A stretch of DNA of 64,000 nt, taken from contig NZ_JADFFK010000004.1 of NCBI RefSeq assembly GCF_015223355.1, forward strand, positions 237,501 to 301,500, written 5' to 3'. The stretch comes from Salipiger mangrovisoli. GTDB taxonomy: Bacteria; Pseudomonadota; Alphaproteobacteria; Rhodobacterales; Rhodobacteraceae. Shown here piece after piece: positions 1 to 8,547 of the stretch (position 1 is the first letter of the stretch; each line of letters begins with the position of its first letter). The notes under the pieces were generated by a model. The model saw only the letters and a list, made by a program, of their open reading frames with translations. It was not told where the DNA came from and did no database searches. A program made the position numbers and the translations under genes.

Positions 1-569
1 AAATCATGGACGCCGCGCTCGACGTGTTCTCGCAGCACGGATTCCGCGGCGCGACGCTCGACCAGATCGCCGAGGCCGCGGGCATGTCCAAGCCCAACCT
101 CATCTACTATTTCGACGGCAAGGAAGCGATCCACGTCGCCCTGCTGAACGCGCTGATGACCGAATGGCTCGACCCGCTGCGCGAGATGGATGCATCCGGC
201 GATCCGCTCGAGGAGATCCTCGGATACGTGCGCCGCAAGATGGAGATGAGCCGCCAGTTCCCGCGCGAGAGCCGGCTCTTCGCCATCGAGATCATCCAGG
301 GCGCGCCCCGCATGCTGCCGCACCTGGAGAGCGACCTGAAGCCGCTCTTCGACGAGAAATGCGCGCTGATCGCGGGGTGGATGGACGCGGGCAAGCTGGC
401 ACTGCAGGACCCGCAGCAGCTGATCATGTCGATCTGGGCGCTGACCCAGCATTTCGCCGACTTCGACACGCAGGTGCGGGTTCTGGTGCCCGACGAGGTC
501 GCGGGCTGGGACGCGGCGAATGCCCATGTGGAGACGATCTTCCGGGCGATCCTGACGCCGACGGGGTGA
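1..569 (+). CDS. TetR-family regulator, RutR-like (5' end missing)
   Basis: The reading frame is open to the left edge of the window, and the first visible codons (Ile-Met-Asp-Ala-Ala-Leu) align with the start of the TetR helix-turn-helix rather than with a protein N-terminus, so the true start lies outside. About 188 residues remain. The HTH is seen as GATLDQIAEAAGMSKPNLIYYF, split here as GATLDQIAEAAG and MSKPNLIYYF. The ligand domain carries the RutR-type pattern SRLFAIEIIQGAP, LIAGWMDAGKL and IWALTQHFADF. RutR in E. coli senses uracil/thymine and controls pyrimidine degradation. The gene converges on preA/preT, genes of reductive pyrimidine catabolism, which supports a regulator of that pathway. 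The exact ligand is inferred. Confidence 0.85.
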   Translation, partial: IMDAALDVFSQHGFRGATLDQIAEAAGMSKPNLIYYFDGKEAIHVALLNALMTEWLDPLREMDASGDPLEEILGYVRRKMEMSRQFPRESRLFAIEIIQGAPRMLPHLESDLKPLFDEKCALIAGWMDAGKLALQDPQQLIMSIWALTQHFADFDTQVRVLVPDEVAGWDAANAHVETIFRAILTPTG

Positions 570-597
570 GGCGGGCCCCATGGGCCCGCCCCTCGGA

Positions 598-1899
598 TCA
601 CTCCGCCGCGCGGGCCATCGGGTTGTTCGGGTGGGTCGTCCAATCACCGAACTCGGCCGGCACCACCTTGCCGGTGCGCGGGTCCGTCGCCCCGACGTCC
701 ATCCGCTCCATGCTGATGCAGCCTTCGACCGGGCAGACGTTGACGCAGAGGTTGCAGGCCACGCATTCATCGTCCTTGACGGTGAAGACCCGATCCTCGG
801 ACATGGCGATCGCCTGGTGCGACGTGTCCTCGCAGGCGGCGTAGCAGCGCCCGCAGGAGATGCAGAGGTCCTGGTCGATCTTCGCCTTCGAGATGGCGTT
901 GAGGTTGAGGTTCTGCCAGTCCGACACGTTCGGCACCGCCCGGCCCACCAGATCGGACAGCCCCACGCCCTTCTCGTCGAGATACTGCGACAGGCCCGAG
1001 ATCATCTCCTGCACGACCTTGAAGCCGTAGGTCATGGCCGCCGTGCAGACCTGCACGTTGCCCGCCCCGAGCGCCATGAACTCCGCCGCGTCGCGCCATG
1101 TCGTGACCCCGCCGATGCCCGAGATCGGCATCCCGCGGGTTTCCGGCGAGCGGGCGATCTCGGCCACCATGTTGAGCGCGATGGGCTTCACCGCCGGGCC
1201 GCAGTAGCCGCCATGCGCGCCCTTGCCGTCGATGGTCGGCTCGGGGGCGAAGAGGTCGAGATCGACCGAGGTGATCGAGTTGATCGTGTTGATCAGGCTG
1301 ACCGCGTCGGCCCCGCCGCGCTTGGCGGCCTCGGCGGGCTTGCGGATGTCGGTGATGTTGGGCGTCAGCTTGACGATGCAGGGCATGCGGCTGTTCTGCT
1401 TCACCCAGCGCGTCACCATCTCGATGTACTCGGGCACCTGCCCGACCGCCGAGCCCATGCCGCGCTCGCTCATGCCGTGCGGGCAGCCGAAGTTGAGCTC
1501 GACCCCGTCGGCGCCGGTCTCCTCGACCAGCGGCAGGATCGCCTTCCATGCCGCCTCCTCGCAGGGCACCATCAGCGAGACGACCAGCGCGCGGTCGGGG
1601 TAGTCGCGCTTGACCGCCTTGATCTCGCGCAGGTTCACCTCGAGCGGGCGGTCGGTGATCAGCTCGATGTTGTTGAGCCCCAAGAGCCGCCGGTCCGCGC
1701 CCCAGATCGCGCCGTAGCGCGGGCCGTTGACGTTGACCACCGGCGGGCCTTCCTCGCCGAGGGTCTTCCAGACCACCCCGCCCCAGCCCGCCTCGTAGGC
1801 GCGGCGCACGTTGTACTCTTTGTCCGTCGGCGGCGCCGAGGCGAGCCAGAACGGGTTGGGCGACTTGATGCCCACGAAGGTGCTTGTCAGATCAGCCAT
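598..1899 (-). CDS. preA: NAD-dependent dihydropyrimidine dehydrogenase subunit PreA
   Basis: Catalytic subunit that reduces uracil and thymine to the 5,6-dihydro forms, first step of reductive pyrimidine breakdown, in the cytoplasm. The 433 residues show an N-terminal FMN-binding TIM barrel of the dihydroorotate dehydrogenase type (starts MADLTSTFVGIKSPNPF; VELNFGCPHG; ISGIGGV) and a C-terminal two-cluster ferredoxin domain from about residue 340, with CISCGRCYAACE and CVACNLCVNVCP. Length is close to the E. coli protein (411). It follows preT with 12 bases between stop and start, so the two are one operon and should form the PreTA complex. Pairing with PreT is known for the family. Confidence 0.95.
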   Translation of the reverse strand: MADLTSTFVGIKSPNPFWLASAPPTDKEYNVRRAYEAGWGGVVWKTLGEEGPPVVNVNGPRYGAIWGADRRLLGLNNIELITDRPLEVNLREIKAVKRDYPDRALVVSLMVPCEEAAWKAILPLVEETGADGVELNFGCPHGMSERGMGSAVGQVPEYIEMVTRWVKQNSRMPCIVKLTPNITDIRKPAEAAKRGGADAVSLINTINSITSVDLDLFAPEPTIDGKGAHGGYCGPAVKPIALNMVAEIARSPETRGMPISGIGGVTTWRDAAEFMALGAGNVQVCTAAMTYGFKVVQEMISGLSQYLDEKGVGLSDLVGRAVPNVSDWQNLNLNAISKAKIDQDLCISCGRCYAACEDTSHQAIAMSEDRVFTVKDDECVACNLCVNVCPVEGCISMERMDVGATDPRTGKVVPAEFGDWTTHPNNPMARAAE

Positions 1900-1911
1900 G
1901 TCGGTCCCTCC

Positions 1912-3234
1912 TCAGCGCATCAACGTGGCGTGGATGTCTTCGGCCGCGTCGCGGCCCTCGGCGACGGCGGTGACGGTCAGGTCATCACCCCCGGCGGCGC
2001 AATCGCCCCCGGCCCAGACCCGGGCCACCGAGGTACGCCCCGGCCCTTCGACCGCGATCTTGCGGCCCGCGAGCGCGGGCAGACCATCGGCGATCAGGCT
2101 CTGGCCGATGGCGCGGAACACCTGATCGGCGGGCAGTCGGAAGCTCTCGCCCGTCGGGGTGAGGTCGTCGCCGGTGAACTCGAACTCGATCTCGCGCACC
2201 GCGCCATTGCCGTGCACGGCCTTGGGCGTCGCGTTGCAGATGATCCGCACCCCCTTGGCCTGCGCCAGTTCCTGTTCGAATGCGCTCGCCGCCATGCGCT
2301 CCTGCGAGCGGCGGTAGACGATGGTGACGTTGAGCGCGCCCAGAAGCTTGGACTGAACGGCAGCGTCCACGGCGGTCATGCCGCCGCCGATCACCACCAC
2401 GTCGCGGCCCACGGGCATCGCGGTCAGATCGTCCGACTGCCGCAGGTCGGAGATGAATTCCACCGCGTTGCGCACGCCGTCGCGGTCGTCGCCCTCGATG
2501 CCCAGCGCGTTGACCCCGCCAAGGCCGATACCAAGGAAGACCGCGTCATAGTCGGAAGTCAGCTCCGCCAGCGTGAGGTCGCGCCCGAGCATGCGTCCGG
2601 TCTCGATGGTGATGCCGCCGATGCCAAGCAGCCAGTCCACCTCGCGCGCGGCGAAATCGTCGGTGCTCTTGTAGGCGGCGATGCCGAATTCGTTGAGCCC
2701 GCCGGGCTTGGCACGCGCGTCGAGGATGACGACGTCATGACCCTTCATCGCCAGCCGGTGCGCGCAGGACAGGCCCGCGGGCCCCGCCCCCACCACCACC
2801 ACGCGCTTGCCCGTGGGCGCGGCGCGCTCGAAGGGGTGGATGTTGCGCGCCATGATACGGTCGGTGGCGTAGCGCTGCAGACGGCCGATCTCGACCGGCT
2901 TGCCCTCGGCCACCTCGCGCACGCAGACCTCCTCGCAGAGCGTCTCGGTCGGACAGACCCGCGCGCACATGCCGCCGAGGATGTTCTGCGACAGGATCGT
3001 CTTGGCCGCCGCCTCGGGCGTGCCGGTGGCGATCTGCCGAATGAAGAGTGGAATGTCGATCGAGGTCGGGCATGCCGTCGCGCAGGGCGCGTCATGGCAA
3101 AAGTAGCAGCGGTCCGCCGCCACCAGAGCCTCGTGATCGTCGTATGGAGGGTGCAGGTCCGAGAAACCCTCGTCCAGCGCTTGCGGCTCCAGCCGTCCCG
3201 CGCGGATCCCCGCTGCCAGTTGCCTTGCGTCCAT
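1912..3234 (-). CDS. preT: NAD-dependent dihydropyrimidine dehydrogenase subunit PreT
   Basis: Flavin and iron-sulfur subunit that passes electrons between NAD(H) and PreA. Related to the small subunit of glutamate synthase. The 440 residues carry N-terminal Cys motifs (CHDAPCATACPTSIDIPLF, CARVCPTETLCEEVC), an FAD-binding GAGPAGLSCAHRL and a second nucleotide fold GGGMTAVDAA. I start it at the ATG at 3234 because GGGGAGG lies 7 bases upstream; an in-frame GTG at 3279 would add 15 residues without a ribosome site. It is first gene of the preT-preA operon. A 16-base near-palindrome at 3291-3306 may be the operator for the RutR-like regulator. Confidence 0.93.
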   Translation of the reverse strand: MDARQLAAGIRAGRLEPQALDEGFSDLHPPYDDHEALVAADRCYFCHDAPCATACPTSIDIPLFIRQIATGTPEAAAKTILSQNILGGMCARVCPTETLCEEVCVREVAEGKPVEIGRLQRYATDRIMARNIHPFERAAPTGKRVVVVGAGPAGLSCAHRLAMKGHDVVILDARAKPGGLNEFGIAAYKSTDDFAAREVDWLLGIGGITIETGRMLGRDLTLAELTSDYDAVFLGIGLGGVNALGIEGDDRDGVRNAVEFISDLRQSDDLTAMPVGRDVVVIGGGMTAVDAAVQSKLLGALNVTIVYRRSQERMAASAFEQELAQAKGVRIICNATPKAVHGNGAVREIEFEFTGDDLTPTGESFRLPADQVFRAIGQSLIADGLPALAGRKIAVEGPGRTSVARVWAGGDCAAGGDDLTVTAVAEGRDAAEDIHATLMR

Positions 3235-3290
3235 CGGTCGCCTCCCCGCTGCCTGTGCGCAATGGGGAAACGGTCTCACAGGTCGATTTT

Positions 3291-3306
3291 TTTATCAATC
3301 GGTAAA
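3291..3306. promoter_or_regulatory. Candidate operator upstream of preT
   Basis: TTTATCAATCGGTAAA is a 16-base imperfect palindrome (six of eight positions symmetric) lying in an AT-rich stretch 57 bases upstream of the preT ATG. Size and symmetry suit a TetR-type dimer. Assignment to the RutR-like protein at 1-569 is inferred from neighbourhood only. Confidence 0.45.
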
Positions 3307-3383
3307 ATAATTGCAGGGAACCGTGCGGGGGAAAGCCGTGATGCCTGCCCAAAAGTCGTGCAGAGCCGGTCGGGAAACGCAGA

Positions 3384-3409
3384 AAGGCCGCGCATCGCTG
3401 CGCGGCCTT
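3384..3409 (-). terminator. Terminator of rpsD
   Basis: An 11-bp perfect stem (AAGGCCGCGCA with TGCGCGGCCTT) closes a 4-base loop 25 bases past the rpsD stop. On the minus strand it is followed by a short T-rich stretch (CTTTCTGCGTTT). Because preT starts upstream of it on the same strand, the hairpin separates rpsD from the preTA operon. Confidence 0.75.
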
Positions 3410-3433
3410 CCAAGGATCGTACGGGCAGAAGGA

Positions 3434-4054
3434 TCAGTTCTGCGCGTAGTATTCGATGACGAGGTTCGGTTCCATCTGAACCGCGTAGGGCACGTCGGCG
3501 AGGCCGGGGGTGCGCACGAAGGTCGCGGTCATCTTGGAGTGGTCGGCCTCGATGTAGTCGGGAACGTCACGCTCTGCGAGCTGGACGGCCTCGAGCAGAA
3601 CGACCATCTGCCGCGACTTCTCACGGACCTCGATGACGTCGCCTTCCTTCACGCGGTAGGAGGGGATGTTCACGCGCTTGCCGTTCACCAGCACGTGGCC
3701 GTGGTTCACGAACTGACGGGCTGCGAAGACGGTCGGCACGAACTTGGCGCGGTAGACGACGGCGTCGAGGCGGCGCTCGAGCAGGCCGATCAGCAGCTCG
3801 CCGGTGTCACCCTTGAGGCGTTCCGCGTCGCCGAAGATGCGACGGAACTGCTTCTCGGTCAGGTCACCGTAGTAGCCCTTGAGTTTCTGCTTGGCGCGCA
3901 GCTGCAGACCGAAGTCCGACATCTTGCCCTTGCGGCGCTGGCCGTGCTGGCCGGGGCCGTATTCGCGCTTGTTCACCGGGGACTTCGGACGGCCCCAGAT
4001 GTTTTCGCCCATGCGGCGGTCGATTTTGTACTTGGCAGACGTGCGTTTGGTCAC
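3434..4054 (-). CDS. rpsD: 30S ribosomal protein S4
   Basis: Primary 16S rRNA-binding protein that nucleates assembly of the small ribosomal subunit body. 206 residues, the usual length. The N-terminal part shows the typical alphaproteobacterial start [20 protein letters not shown] and the S4 RNA-binding domain is seen as [20 protein letters not shown] followed by [19 protein letters not shown]. The gene stands alone, not in the spc/alpha ribosomal operon, as is common in Rhodobacterales. It has its own promoter (4152-4179) and terminator. GGAGATC precedes the ATG. Confidence 0.98.
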   Translation of the reverse strand: MTKRTSAKYKIDRRMGENIWGRPKSPVNKREYGPGQHGQRRKGKMSDFGLQLRAKQKLKGYYGDLTEKQFRRIFGDAERLKGDTGELLIGLLERRLDAVVYRAKFVPTVFAARQFVNHGHVLVNGKRVNIPSYRVKEGDVIEVREKSRQMVVLLEAVQLAERDVPDYIEADHSKMTATFVRTPGLADVPYAVQMEPNLVIEYYAQN

Positions 4055-4151
4055 GGCTGATCTCCTTCATAAGTTGTGAAGGGCGTTGTCCTTCTGCCCG
4101 AAGGCCGACAGGCATCCCCTTGCGGGGGCCACCAACACCAATGAGCGGGCG

Positions 4152-4179
4152 CTTATATGGGGATTGCGGGGGGAGTCAA
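4152..4179 (-). promoter_or_regulatory. Promoter of rpsD
   Basis: On the minus strand TTGACT and TATAAG are separated by 16 bases, a near-consensus housekeeping promoter. The predicted start leaves an untranslated leader of about 90 bases that contains a GC-rich hairpin (CCCC...GGGG near 4115-4130). Confidence 0.7.
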
Positions 4180-4220
4180 CCGCTCATCGCAGGCTTGAAC
4201 CGCTTTCACCGCGCGACCCC

Positions 4221-4239
4221 GTTTAATCACAGGTTAAAC
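4221..4239. promoter_or_regulatory. CtrA-like site upstream of the EAL gene
   Basis: GTTTAA, seven bases, TTAAAC. This contains TTAA-N7-TTAA, the full-length recognition pattern of the alphaproteobacterial response regulator CtrA, and is also a perfect inverted repeat. It lies about 70 bases upstream of the EAL gene start and points to cell-cycle/motility type control. Confidence 0.5.
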
Positions 4240-4307
4240 CCTTCGGCCACAGACTGACAGCCGCCCCCCCGTTTGGCGGCAGTGAACAATGCTCAGGAGA
4301 TTCGTCG

Positions 4308-5135
4308 ATGCATATCGCCAAGCGACCGGCCGCCGGCACGGGCGCCCTGCTCGACAGCGCGCTCGACCTGCGCGACCGAGACATCGTCCACCGCGTGCGG
4401 GAGGCGATCCGCCATCGACAGGTGATGCTGGTGTTTCAACCTGTCGTTCAGGCGCGGACTCCGGCCACCGTTGCCTTTCACGAGGCGATGCTGCGGGTGA
4501 TGGACGAAACCGGGCGGATCGTTCCGGCCCGCGAGTTCATCTTCCAGGTCGAGGAACTGGAAGAGGGGCGCATTCTCGACTGTCTTGCGCTCGAGCAGGG
4601 GATGGCCGAGCTGATCCGTACGCCCGACCTGCGACTGTCGATCAACATGTCCGCCCGATCGATCGGCTACCGCCGCTGGATGCGCCTTCTCGAGAGGGGA
4701 CTTGCCGCCGACCCCACACTCGCCGGGCGTCTAATCCTGGAAATCACCGAAAACTCGGCCATGCTGCTGCCCGAGCTGGTGATCGGCTTCATGGCCGATC
4801 TGCACAAGCGCGGCATCACCTTTGCCATGGATGACTTCGGCGCGGGCCAGACGGTGCTTCGCCACTTCAAGCGGTTCAGTTTCGACATGCTCAAGATCGA
4901 CGGTCAGGTGATCCGCGGCATAGACCAGGACCCGGACAATCAGGTCCTCCTGCGCGCCATCGTCGCCCTGGCCGAGCAGTTTGACATGTTCACCATTGCC
5001 GAATCGGTGGAAACCGCGTCCGAGGCCGCGCTGGTTGCCGCCTGCGGCGTGACCTGCATGCAGGGGTATCTCTACGGTTCGCCGGTTCTGCGCCCGGCCT
5101 GGCGCGACTCCAGCCCCGGAGTTGCACGCGGGTGA
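4308..5135 (+). CDS. EAL-domain cyclic-di-GMP phosphodiesterase
   Basis: Predicted to hydrolyse cyclic di-GMP to pGpG. 275 residues, almost entirely one EAL domain (about residues 35-260), with no sensory or membrane segment. Metal and catalytic residues are present: Glu59 in HEAML, Asn in SINMS, LEITEN, MDDFGAG, LKID, AESVE and MQGYLYG. The signature itself reads EAM rather than EAL; the Leu is not catalytic, so activity is expected. AGGAG lies 8 bases before the ATG. It has no operon partner: rpsD is divergent upstream and phaA follows after 240 bases. A CtrA-like site upstream fits a motile/sessile switch role. Confidence 0.88.
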   Translation: MHIAKRPAAGTGALLDSALDLRDRDIVHRVREAIRHRQVMLVFQPVVQARTPATVAFHEAMLRVMDETGRIVPAREFIFQVEELEEGRILDCLALEQGMAELIRTPDLRLSINMSARSIGYRRWMRLLERGLAADPTLAGRLILEITENSAMLLPELVIGFMADLHKRGITFAMDDFGAGQTVLRHFKRFSFDMLKIDGQVIRGIDQDPDNQVLLRAIVALAEQFDMFTIAESVETASEAALVAACGVTCMQGYLYGSPVLRPAWRDSSPGVARG

Positions 5136-5375
5136 CGCCACGCTCTCCCGGCGCGGCCTGAGGCGCGTCATCTGGAGCGCGGCCCGCCGGATGCCGCACT
5201 GCGGCGCGCCTGCGACGAATTGCGCAAACAGTGACATTTCCCGAAAACCGCCCCTGTGCAGCCGCAGAATGGCAGGCTATCAACATCCCTGAGGCCAATG
5301 ACCGAGCCGCTTCCCTCGGCCGCTGAGGGCGGAGGAAAAGCGCTCACACTACGCTTTGCTTGGAGGGAGAACTTC

Positions 5376-6551
5376 ATGACCAACGTCGTAATCGCATCCG
5401 CGGCACGGACCGCCGTGGGTAGCTTCAGCGGCTCCTTTGCCAATACACCCGCCCATGATCTCGGTGCTGCCATGCTCGAAGCGCTGGTCGCCCGCGCCAG
5501 CATCGACAAGGGCGAGGTATCCGAAACCATCCTGGGGCAGGTGCTGACCGCGGCGCAGGGCCAGAACCCGGCGCGCCAGGCGCACATCAATGCCGGCCTG
5601 CCGAAGGAAAGCTCTGCCTGGTCGATCAACCAGGTCTGCGGCTCTGGCCTGCGCACGGTGATGCTGGGCGCACAGCACATCCTGCTGGGCGATGCCGACA
5701 TCGTCTGTGCCGGCGGACAGGAGAACATGACCCTCTCGCCCCATGCCGCGCACCTGCGCGCGGGCCACAAGATGGGCGACGTCAGCTACATCGACACGAT
5801 GATCCGCGACGGCCTCTGGGATGCCTTCAACGGCTACCACATGGGCCAGACCGCCGAGAACGTCGCGCAGCAGTGGCAGATCAGCCGCGAGCAGCAGGAC
5901 GAGTTCGCCGTTGCCTCGCAGAACAAGGCCGAGGCGGCGCAAAAGGCCGGCAAGTTCGACGACGAGGTGATCCCCTTCACCGTGAAGACCCGCAAGGGCG
6001 ACATCGTGGTCGACAAGGACGAGTACATCCGCCACGGGGCGACCATCGAGGCCATGCAGAAGCTGCGCCCGGCCTTCACCAAGGACGGCTCGGTCACCGC
6101 GGCCAACGCCTCCGGGATCAACGACGGTGCCGCCGGCGTGCTGCTGATGAGCGCGGACAACGCCGAAAAGCGCGGCATCGAACCGCTCGCGCGCATCGTC
6201 TCCTACGCCACCGCCGGCCTCGATCCGTCGATCATGGGCGTTGGCCCGATCCACGCCTCGCGCAAGGCGCTGGAAAAGGCTGGCTGGAAGCCCGAGGACC
6301 TCGACCTCGTCGAGGCGAACGAGGCCTTCGCCGCGCAGGCCTGCGCGGTGAACAAGGACATGGGCTGGGATCCGTCGATCGTGAACGTGAACGGCGGCGC
6401 CATCGCCATCGGCCACCCGATCGGCGCCTCGGGCGCGCGGATCCTCAACACGCTGCTGTTCGAGATGAAGCGCCGCGACGCCAAGAAGGGCCTCGCGACG
6501 CTCTGCATCGGCGGCGGCATGGGTGTCGCGCTCTGCGTCGAACGCGACTGA
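5376..6551 (+). CDS. phaA: Acetyl-CoA C-acetyltransferase (beta-ketothiolase)
   Basis: Condenses two acetyl-CoA to acetoacetyl-CoA, first step of polyhydroxybutyrate synthesis, cytoplasmic. 391 residues, normal for thiolases. Nucleophile Cys88 sits in [11 protein letters not shown]; the second active-site segments [16 protein letters not shown] and [11 protein letters not shown] are intact. The start at 5376 is chosen because GGAGGGA lies 9 bases upstream and [15 protein letters not shown] matches the family N-terminus; an open frame extends 40 codons further upstream but without support. It ends with its own terminator, yet phaB lies just downstream, so the two are neighbours with separate transcription signals. 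Confidence 0.95.
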   Translation: MTNVVIASAARTAVGSFSGSFANTPAHDLGAAMLEALVARASIDKGEVSETILGQVLTAAQGQNPARQAHINAGLPKESSAWSINQVCGSGLRTVMLGAQHILLGDADIVCAGGQENMTLSPHAAHLRAGHKMGDVSYIDTMIRDGLWDAFNGYHMGQTAENVAQQWQISREQQDEFAVASQNKAEAAQKAGKFDDEVIPFTVKTRKGDIVVDKDEYIRHGATIEAMQKLRPAFTKDGSVTAANASGINDGAAGVLLMSADNAEKRGIEPLARIVSYATAGLDPSIMGVGPIHASRKALEKAGWKPEDLDLVEANEAFAAQACAVNKDMGWDPSIVNVNGGAIAIGHPIGASGARILNTLLFEMKRRDAKKGLATLCIGGGMGVALCVERD

Positions 6552-6559
6552 CGAATTGG

Positions 6560-6584
6560 AAAGGGGCGCTGCGGCGCCCCTTTT
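6560..6584 (+). terminator. Terminator of phaA
   Basis: Ten-base stem AAAGGGGCGC with GCGCCCCTTT around loop TGCG, followed by TTTT, nine bases past the phaA stop. Confidence 0.8.
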
Positions 6585-6620
6585 CCTTGCGCGGTCATGC
6601 TGCATGCGCAAAATGACGAC

Positions 6621-6633
6621 GCAACATTGTTGC
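6621..6633. promoter_or_regulatory. Palindrome overlapping the phaB -35 region
   Basis: GCAACA-T-TGTTGC, a perfect 13-base palindrome that covers the start of the -35 element of the phaB promoter. Upstream lies another GCA/TGC-rich stretch (TGCTGCATGCGCA, 6598-6610). PHB regulators of the PhaR type are known to use TGC/GCA-rich sites; assignment here is inference. Confidence 0.5.
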
Positions 6634-6658
6634 TAGATTTATTTAAGTTCAGTAATAA
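6630..6658 (+). promoter_or_regulatory. Promoter of phaB
   Basis: TTGCTA, 17 bases, TAATAA, in the AT-rich gap between phaA and phaB. The -35 overlaps one palindrome (6621-6633) and the -10 lies inside a second (6646-6670), the geometry of a repressed promoter. Confidence 0.6.
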
Positions 6659-6670
6659 CATTACTGAACT
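6646..6670. promoter_or_regulatory. Perfect 11-bp inverted repeat over the phaB -10
   Basis: AGTTCAGTAAT, spacer AAC, ATTACTGAACT. The dyad covers the -10 element and the expected transcription start, 27 bases before the phaB ATG. Likely a repressor operator; a hairpin in the leader RNA is the alternative. Confidence 0.6.
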
Positions 6671-6696
6671 GTGGAAGTTCCGAATTGGAGGACAGA

Positions 6697-7419
6697 ATGG
6701 CGAAAGTTGCATTGGTCACCGGCGGCAGCCGCGGGATCGGGGAGGCGATCTCGAAGGCACTCAAGGCCGAAGGTTACGAAGTGGCAGCGACCTATGCTGG
6801 AAACGACGAGAAGGCGCAGGCATTTACCGCAGATACCGGCATCAAGACCTACAAATGGGACGTGGCGGACTACGAGGCATCGAAGGCCGGAATCGCGCAG
6901 ATCGAAGCCGATCTTGGTCCGATCGACGTGGTGGTGGCCAATGCCGGCATCACCCGCGACGCACCGTTCCACAAGATGACACCGCAGCAATGGAAAGAGG
7001 TGATCGACACCAACCTCACCGGCGTGTTCAACACCGTGCACCCGGTCTGGCCGGGAATGCGCGAGCGCAAGTTCGGCCGCATCATCGTGATCTCCTCGAT
7101 CAACGGCCAGAAGGGCCAGTTTGCGCAGGTGAATTACGCCGCGACCAAGGCCGGGGACCTGGGGATCATCAAGTCCCTGGCGCAGGAAGGCGCGCGCTAC
7201 GGCATCACCGCCAACGCCATCTGCCCCGGCTATATTGCCACCGAGATGGTCATGGCCGTGCCCGAGAAGGTGCGCGAGCAGATCATCGCGCAGATCCCCA
7301 CCGGGCGCCTCGGCGAGCCCGAGGAGATCGCGCGCTGCGTGGTGTTCCTCGCGGATGAAAAGGCCGGCTTCGTGAACGGCTCGACGATCTCGGCCAACGG
7401 CGGCCAGTTCTTCGTCTGA
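6697..7419 (+). CDS. phaB: Acetoacetyl-CoA reductase
   Basis: NADPH-dependent reduction of acetoacetyl-CoA to (R)-3-hydroxybutyryl-CoA, second step of PHB synthesis. 240 residues, standard PhaB length. Short-chain dehydrogenase hallmarks: cofactor loop TGGSRGIG, NAG at about residue 82, catalytic Ser134 (ISSINGQKGQ), Tyr147 and Lys151 (YAATK), and CPGYIATEM. The ATG at 6697 is preferred since GGAGG is 5 bases upstream; a TTG four codons earlier overlaps that site. The PHB synthase phaC is not in the window. The upstream promoter carries two strong dyads, so expression is probably regulated independently of phaA. Confidence 0.96.
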   Translation: MAKVALVTGGSRGIGEAISKALKAEGYEVAATYAGNDEKAQAFTADTGIKTYKWDVADYEASKAGIAQIEADLGPIDVVVANAGITRDAPFHKMTPQQWKEVIDTNLTGVFNTVHPVWPGMRERKFGRIIVISSINGQKGQFAQVNYAATKAGDLGIIKSLAQEGARYGITANAICPGYIATEMVMAVPEKVREQIIAQIPTGRLGEPEEIARCVVFLADEKAGFVNGSTISANGGQFFV

Positions 7420-7441
7420 GCGCCGCGCGGCATGGAAACGG

Positions 7442-7475
7442 AAGGCCCCGAGCGCTGCCGCGCCGGGGCCTTTTT
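7442..7475 (+). terminator. Terminator of phaB
   Basis: AAGGCCCCG and CGGGGCCTT form a 9-bp stem with a 13-base GC-rich loop, followed by TTTTT, 22 bases past the phaB stop. Confidence 0.8.
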
Positions 7476-7598
7476 GCGTGAACGCCGCGGATCGAGGGCT
7501 GGCTGTGCACTGGTGCAGCCCTTCCGCGCGGGGATGTCCGTTTTCCGGAAAGCCAGTTGAGCCTATATCGGGGTCAAATCCTCATCAGGAGAGAGACC

Positions 7599-8522
7599 AT
7601 GCTTACACAGATCAAGGGCCTGCATCACGTGACCGCGCTGGCCAGCAGCGCGTCTCGAAACAACAGCTTTTTCACCAACACGCTCGGCCTGCGCCGGGTC
7701 AAGAAAACCGTCAACTTCGACGCCCCCGATGTCTATCACCTTTACTACGGTGACGAACTTGGCACGCCCGGCAGCGTCATGACCTACTTCCCCTTCCCCC
7801 AGGCCGCCCGCGGACGCCGGGGCACCGGCGAGGTCGCGACCACCGCCTTCACGGTGCCCGAGGGCTCTCTGGATGCCTGGGAGGCCCGGCTGACCGAAGC
7901 GGGCGTCACCGGGCTCGACCGGCTCAACCGTTACGGCGAGCACAGGCTCGCCTTCGAAGGGCCGGACGGCGAGGGCCTGGCATTGGTTGAAGCCGAAGAC
8001 GACCGCACCCCTTGGACGGGCGGCACTGTCGCGGCGGACATGGCGATCCGCGGCTTTCATTCGGTGCAGATGCGCTTGCGCGACGCCGGGCCGACCGCGG
8101 AGCTGCTCGGTGCGATGGGCTACCAGGAAGAGTGTCGCCAGGCCAACGTGATGCGCCTGGTGCTGCCGGAGCACAACGGCGCTGGCACCATCGATATCGA
8201 AACGGTCGACGCCCCGCGCGGAACACAAGCTGCAGGCAGCGTGCACCACATCGCCTTTGCGGTGGAGGATCGCGCGGCCCAGCTCGAAGTGCGCAAGGCC
8301 CTCACCGAACAAGGCTTCCAGATCACGCCACAGATCGACCGGGACTATTTCTACGCGATCTACTTCCGCAGCCCCGGTGGCGTGCTCTTCGAGGTGGCGA
8401 CCAACGAACCCGGCTTCGACCGCGACGAGGAGCGCGCCCATCTCGGCGAGGCCCTGAAGCTGCCGACCCAGCACGCGCATCTTCGCGCGCAGCTCGAACG
8501 GACGCTCGAGCCGCTGGACTGA
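7599..8522 (+). CDS. VOC-family ring-cleaving dioxygenase
   Basis: 307 residues with two vicinal-oxygen-chelate halves, as in MhqA/MhqO-type hydroquinone dioxygenases and related proteins usually annotated ring-cleaving dioxygenase. Family members bind a divalent metal and open aromatic or quinone rings, often for quinone detoxification. Probable metal ligands are His in GLHHVTAL (first module), His in VHHIAFAV and Glu in LFEVATNEPGF (second module). Start at 7599 has AGGAGAG 7 bases upstream; an open frame of 14 more codons upstream has no support. It stands alone between two terminators. The substrate cannot be told from sequence. Confidence 0.8.
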   Translation: MLTQIKGLHHVTALASSASRNNSFFTNTLGLRRVKKTVNFDAPDVYHLYYGDELGTPGSVMTYFPFPQAARGRRGTGEVATTAFTVPEGSLDAWEARLTEAGVTGLDRLNRYGEHRLAFEGPDGEGLALVEAEDDRTPWTGGTVAADMAIRGFHSVQMRLRDAGPTAELLGAMGYQEECRQANVMRLVLPEHNGAGTIDIETVDAPRGTQAAGSVHHIAFAVEDRAAQLEVRKALTEQGFQITPQIDRDYFYAIYFRSPGGVLFEVATNEPGFDRDEERAHLGEALKLPTQHAHLRAQLERTLEPLD

Positions 8523-8547
8523 CCGCGCCCGGCCCCCTTCTCACGTT

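Noticed and set aside
580..3459. Long open frame on the plus strand opposite preA and preT
   Set aside because: It is a shadow of GC-rich genes on the other strand. It has repetitive Arg/Asp/Val composition, no ribosome site and no family resemblance, while preA and preT are unmistakable.
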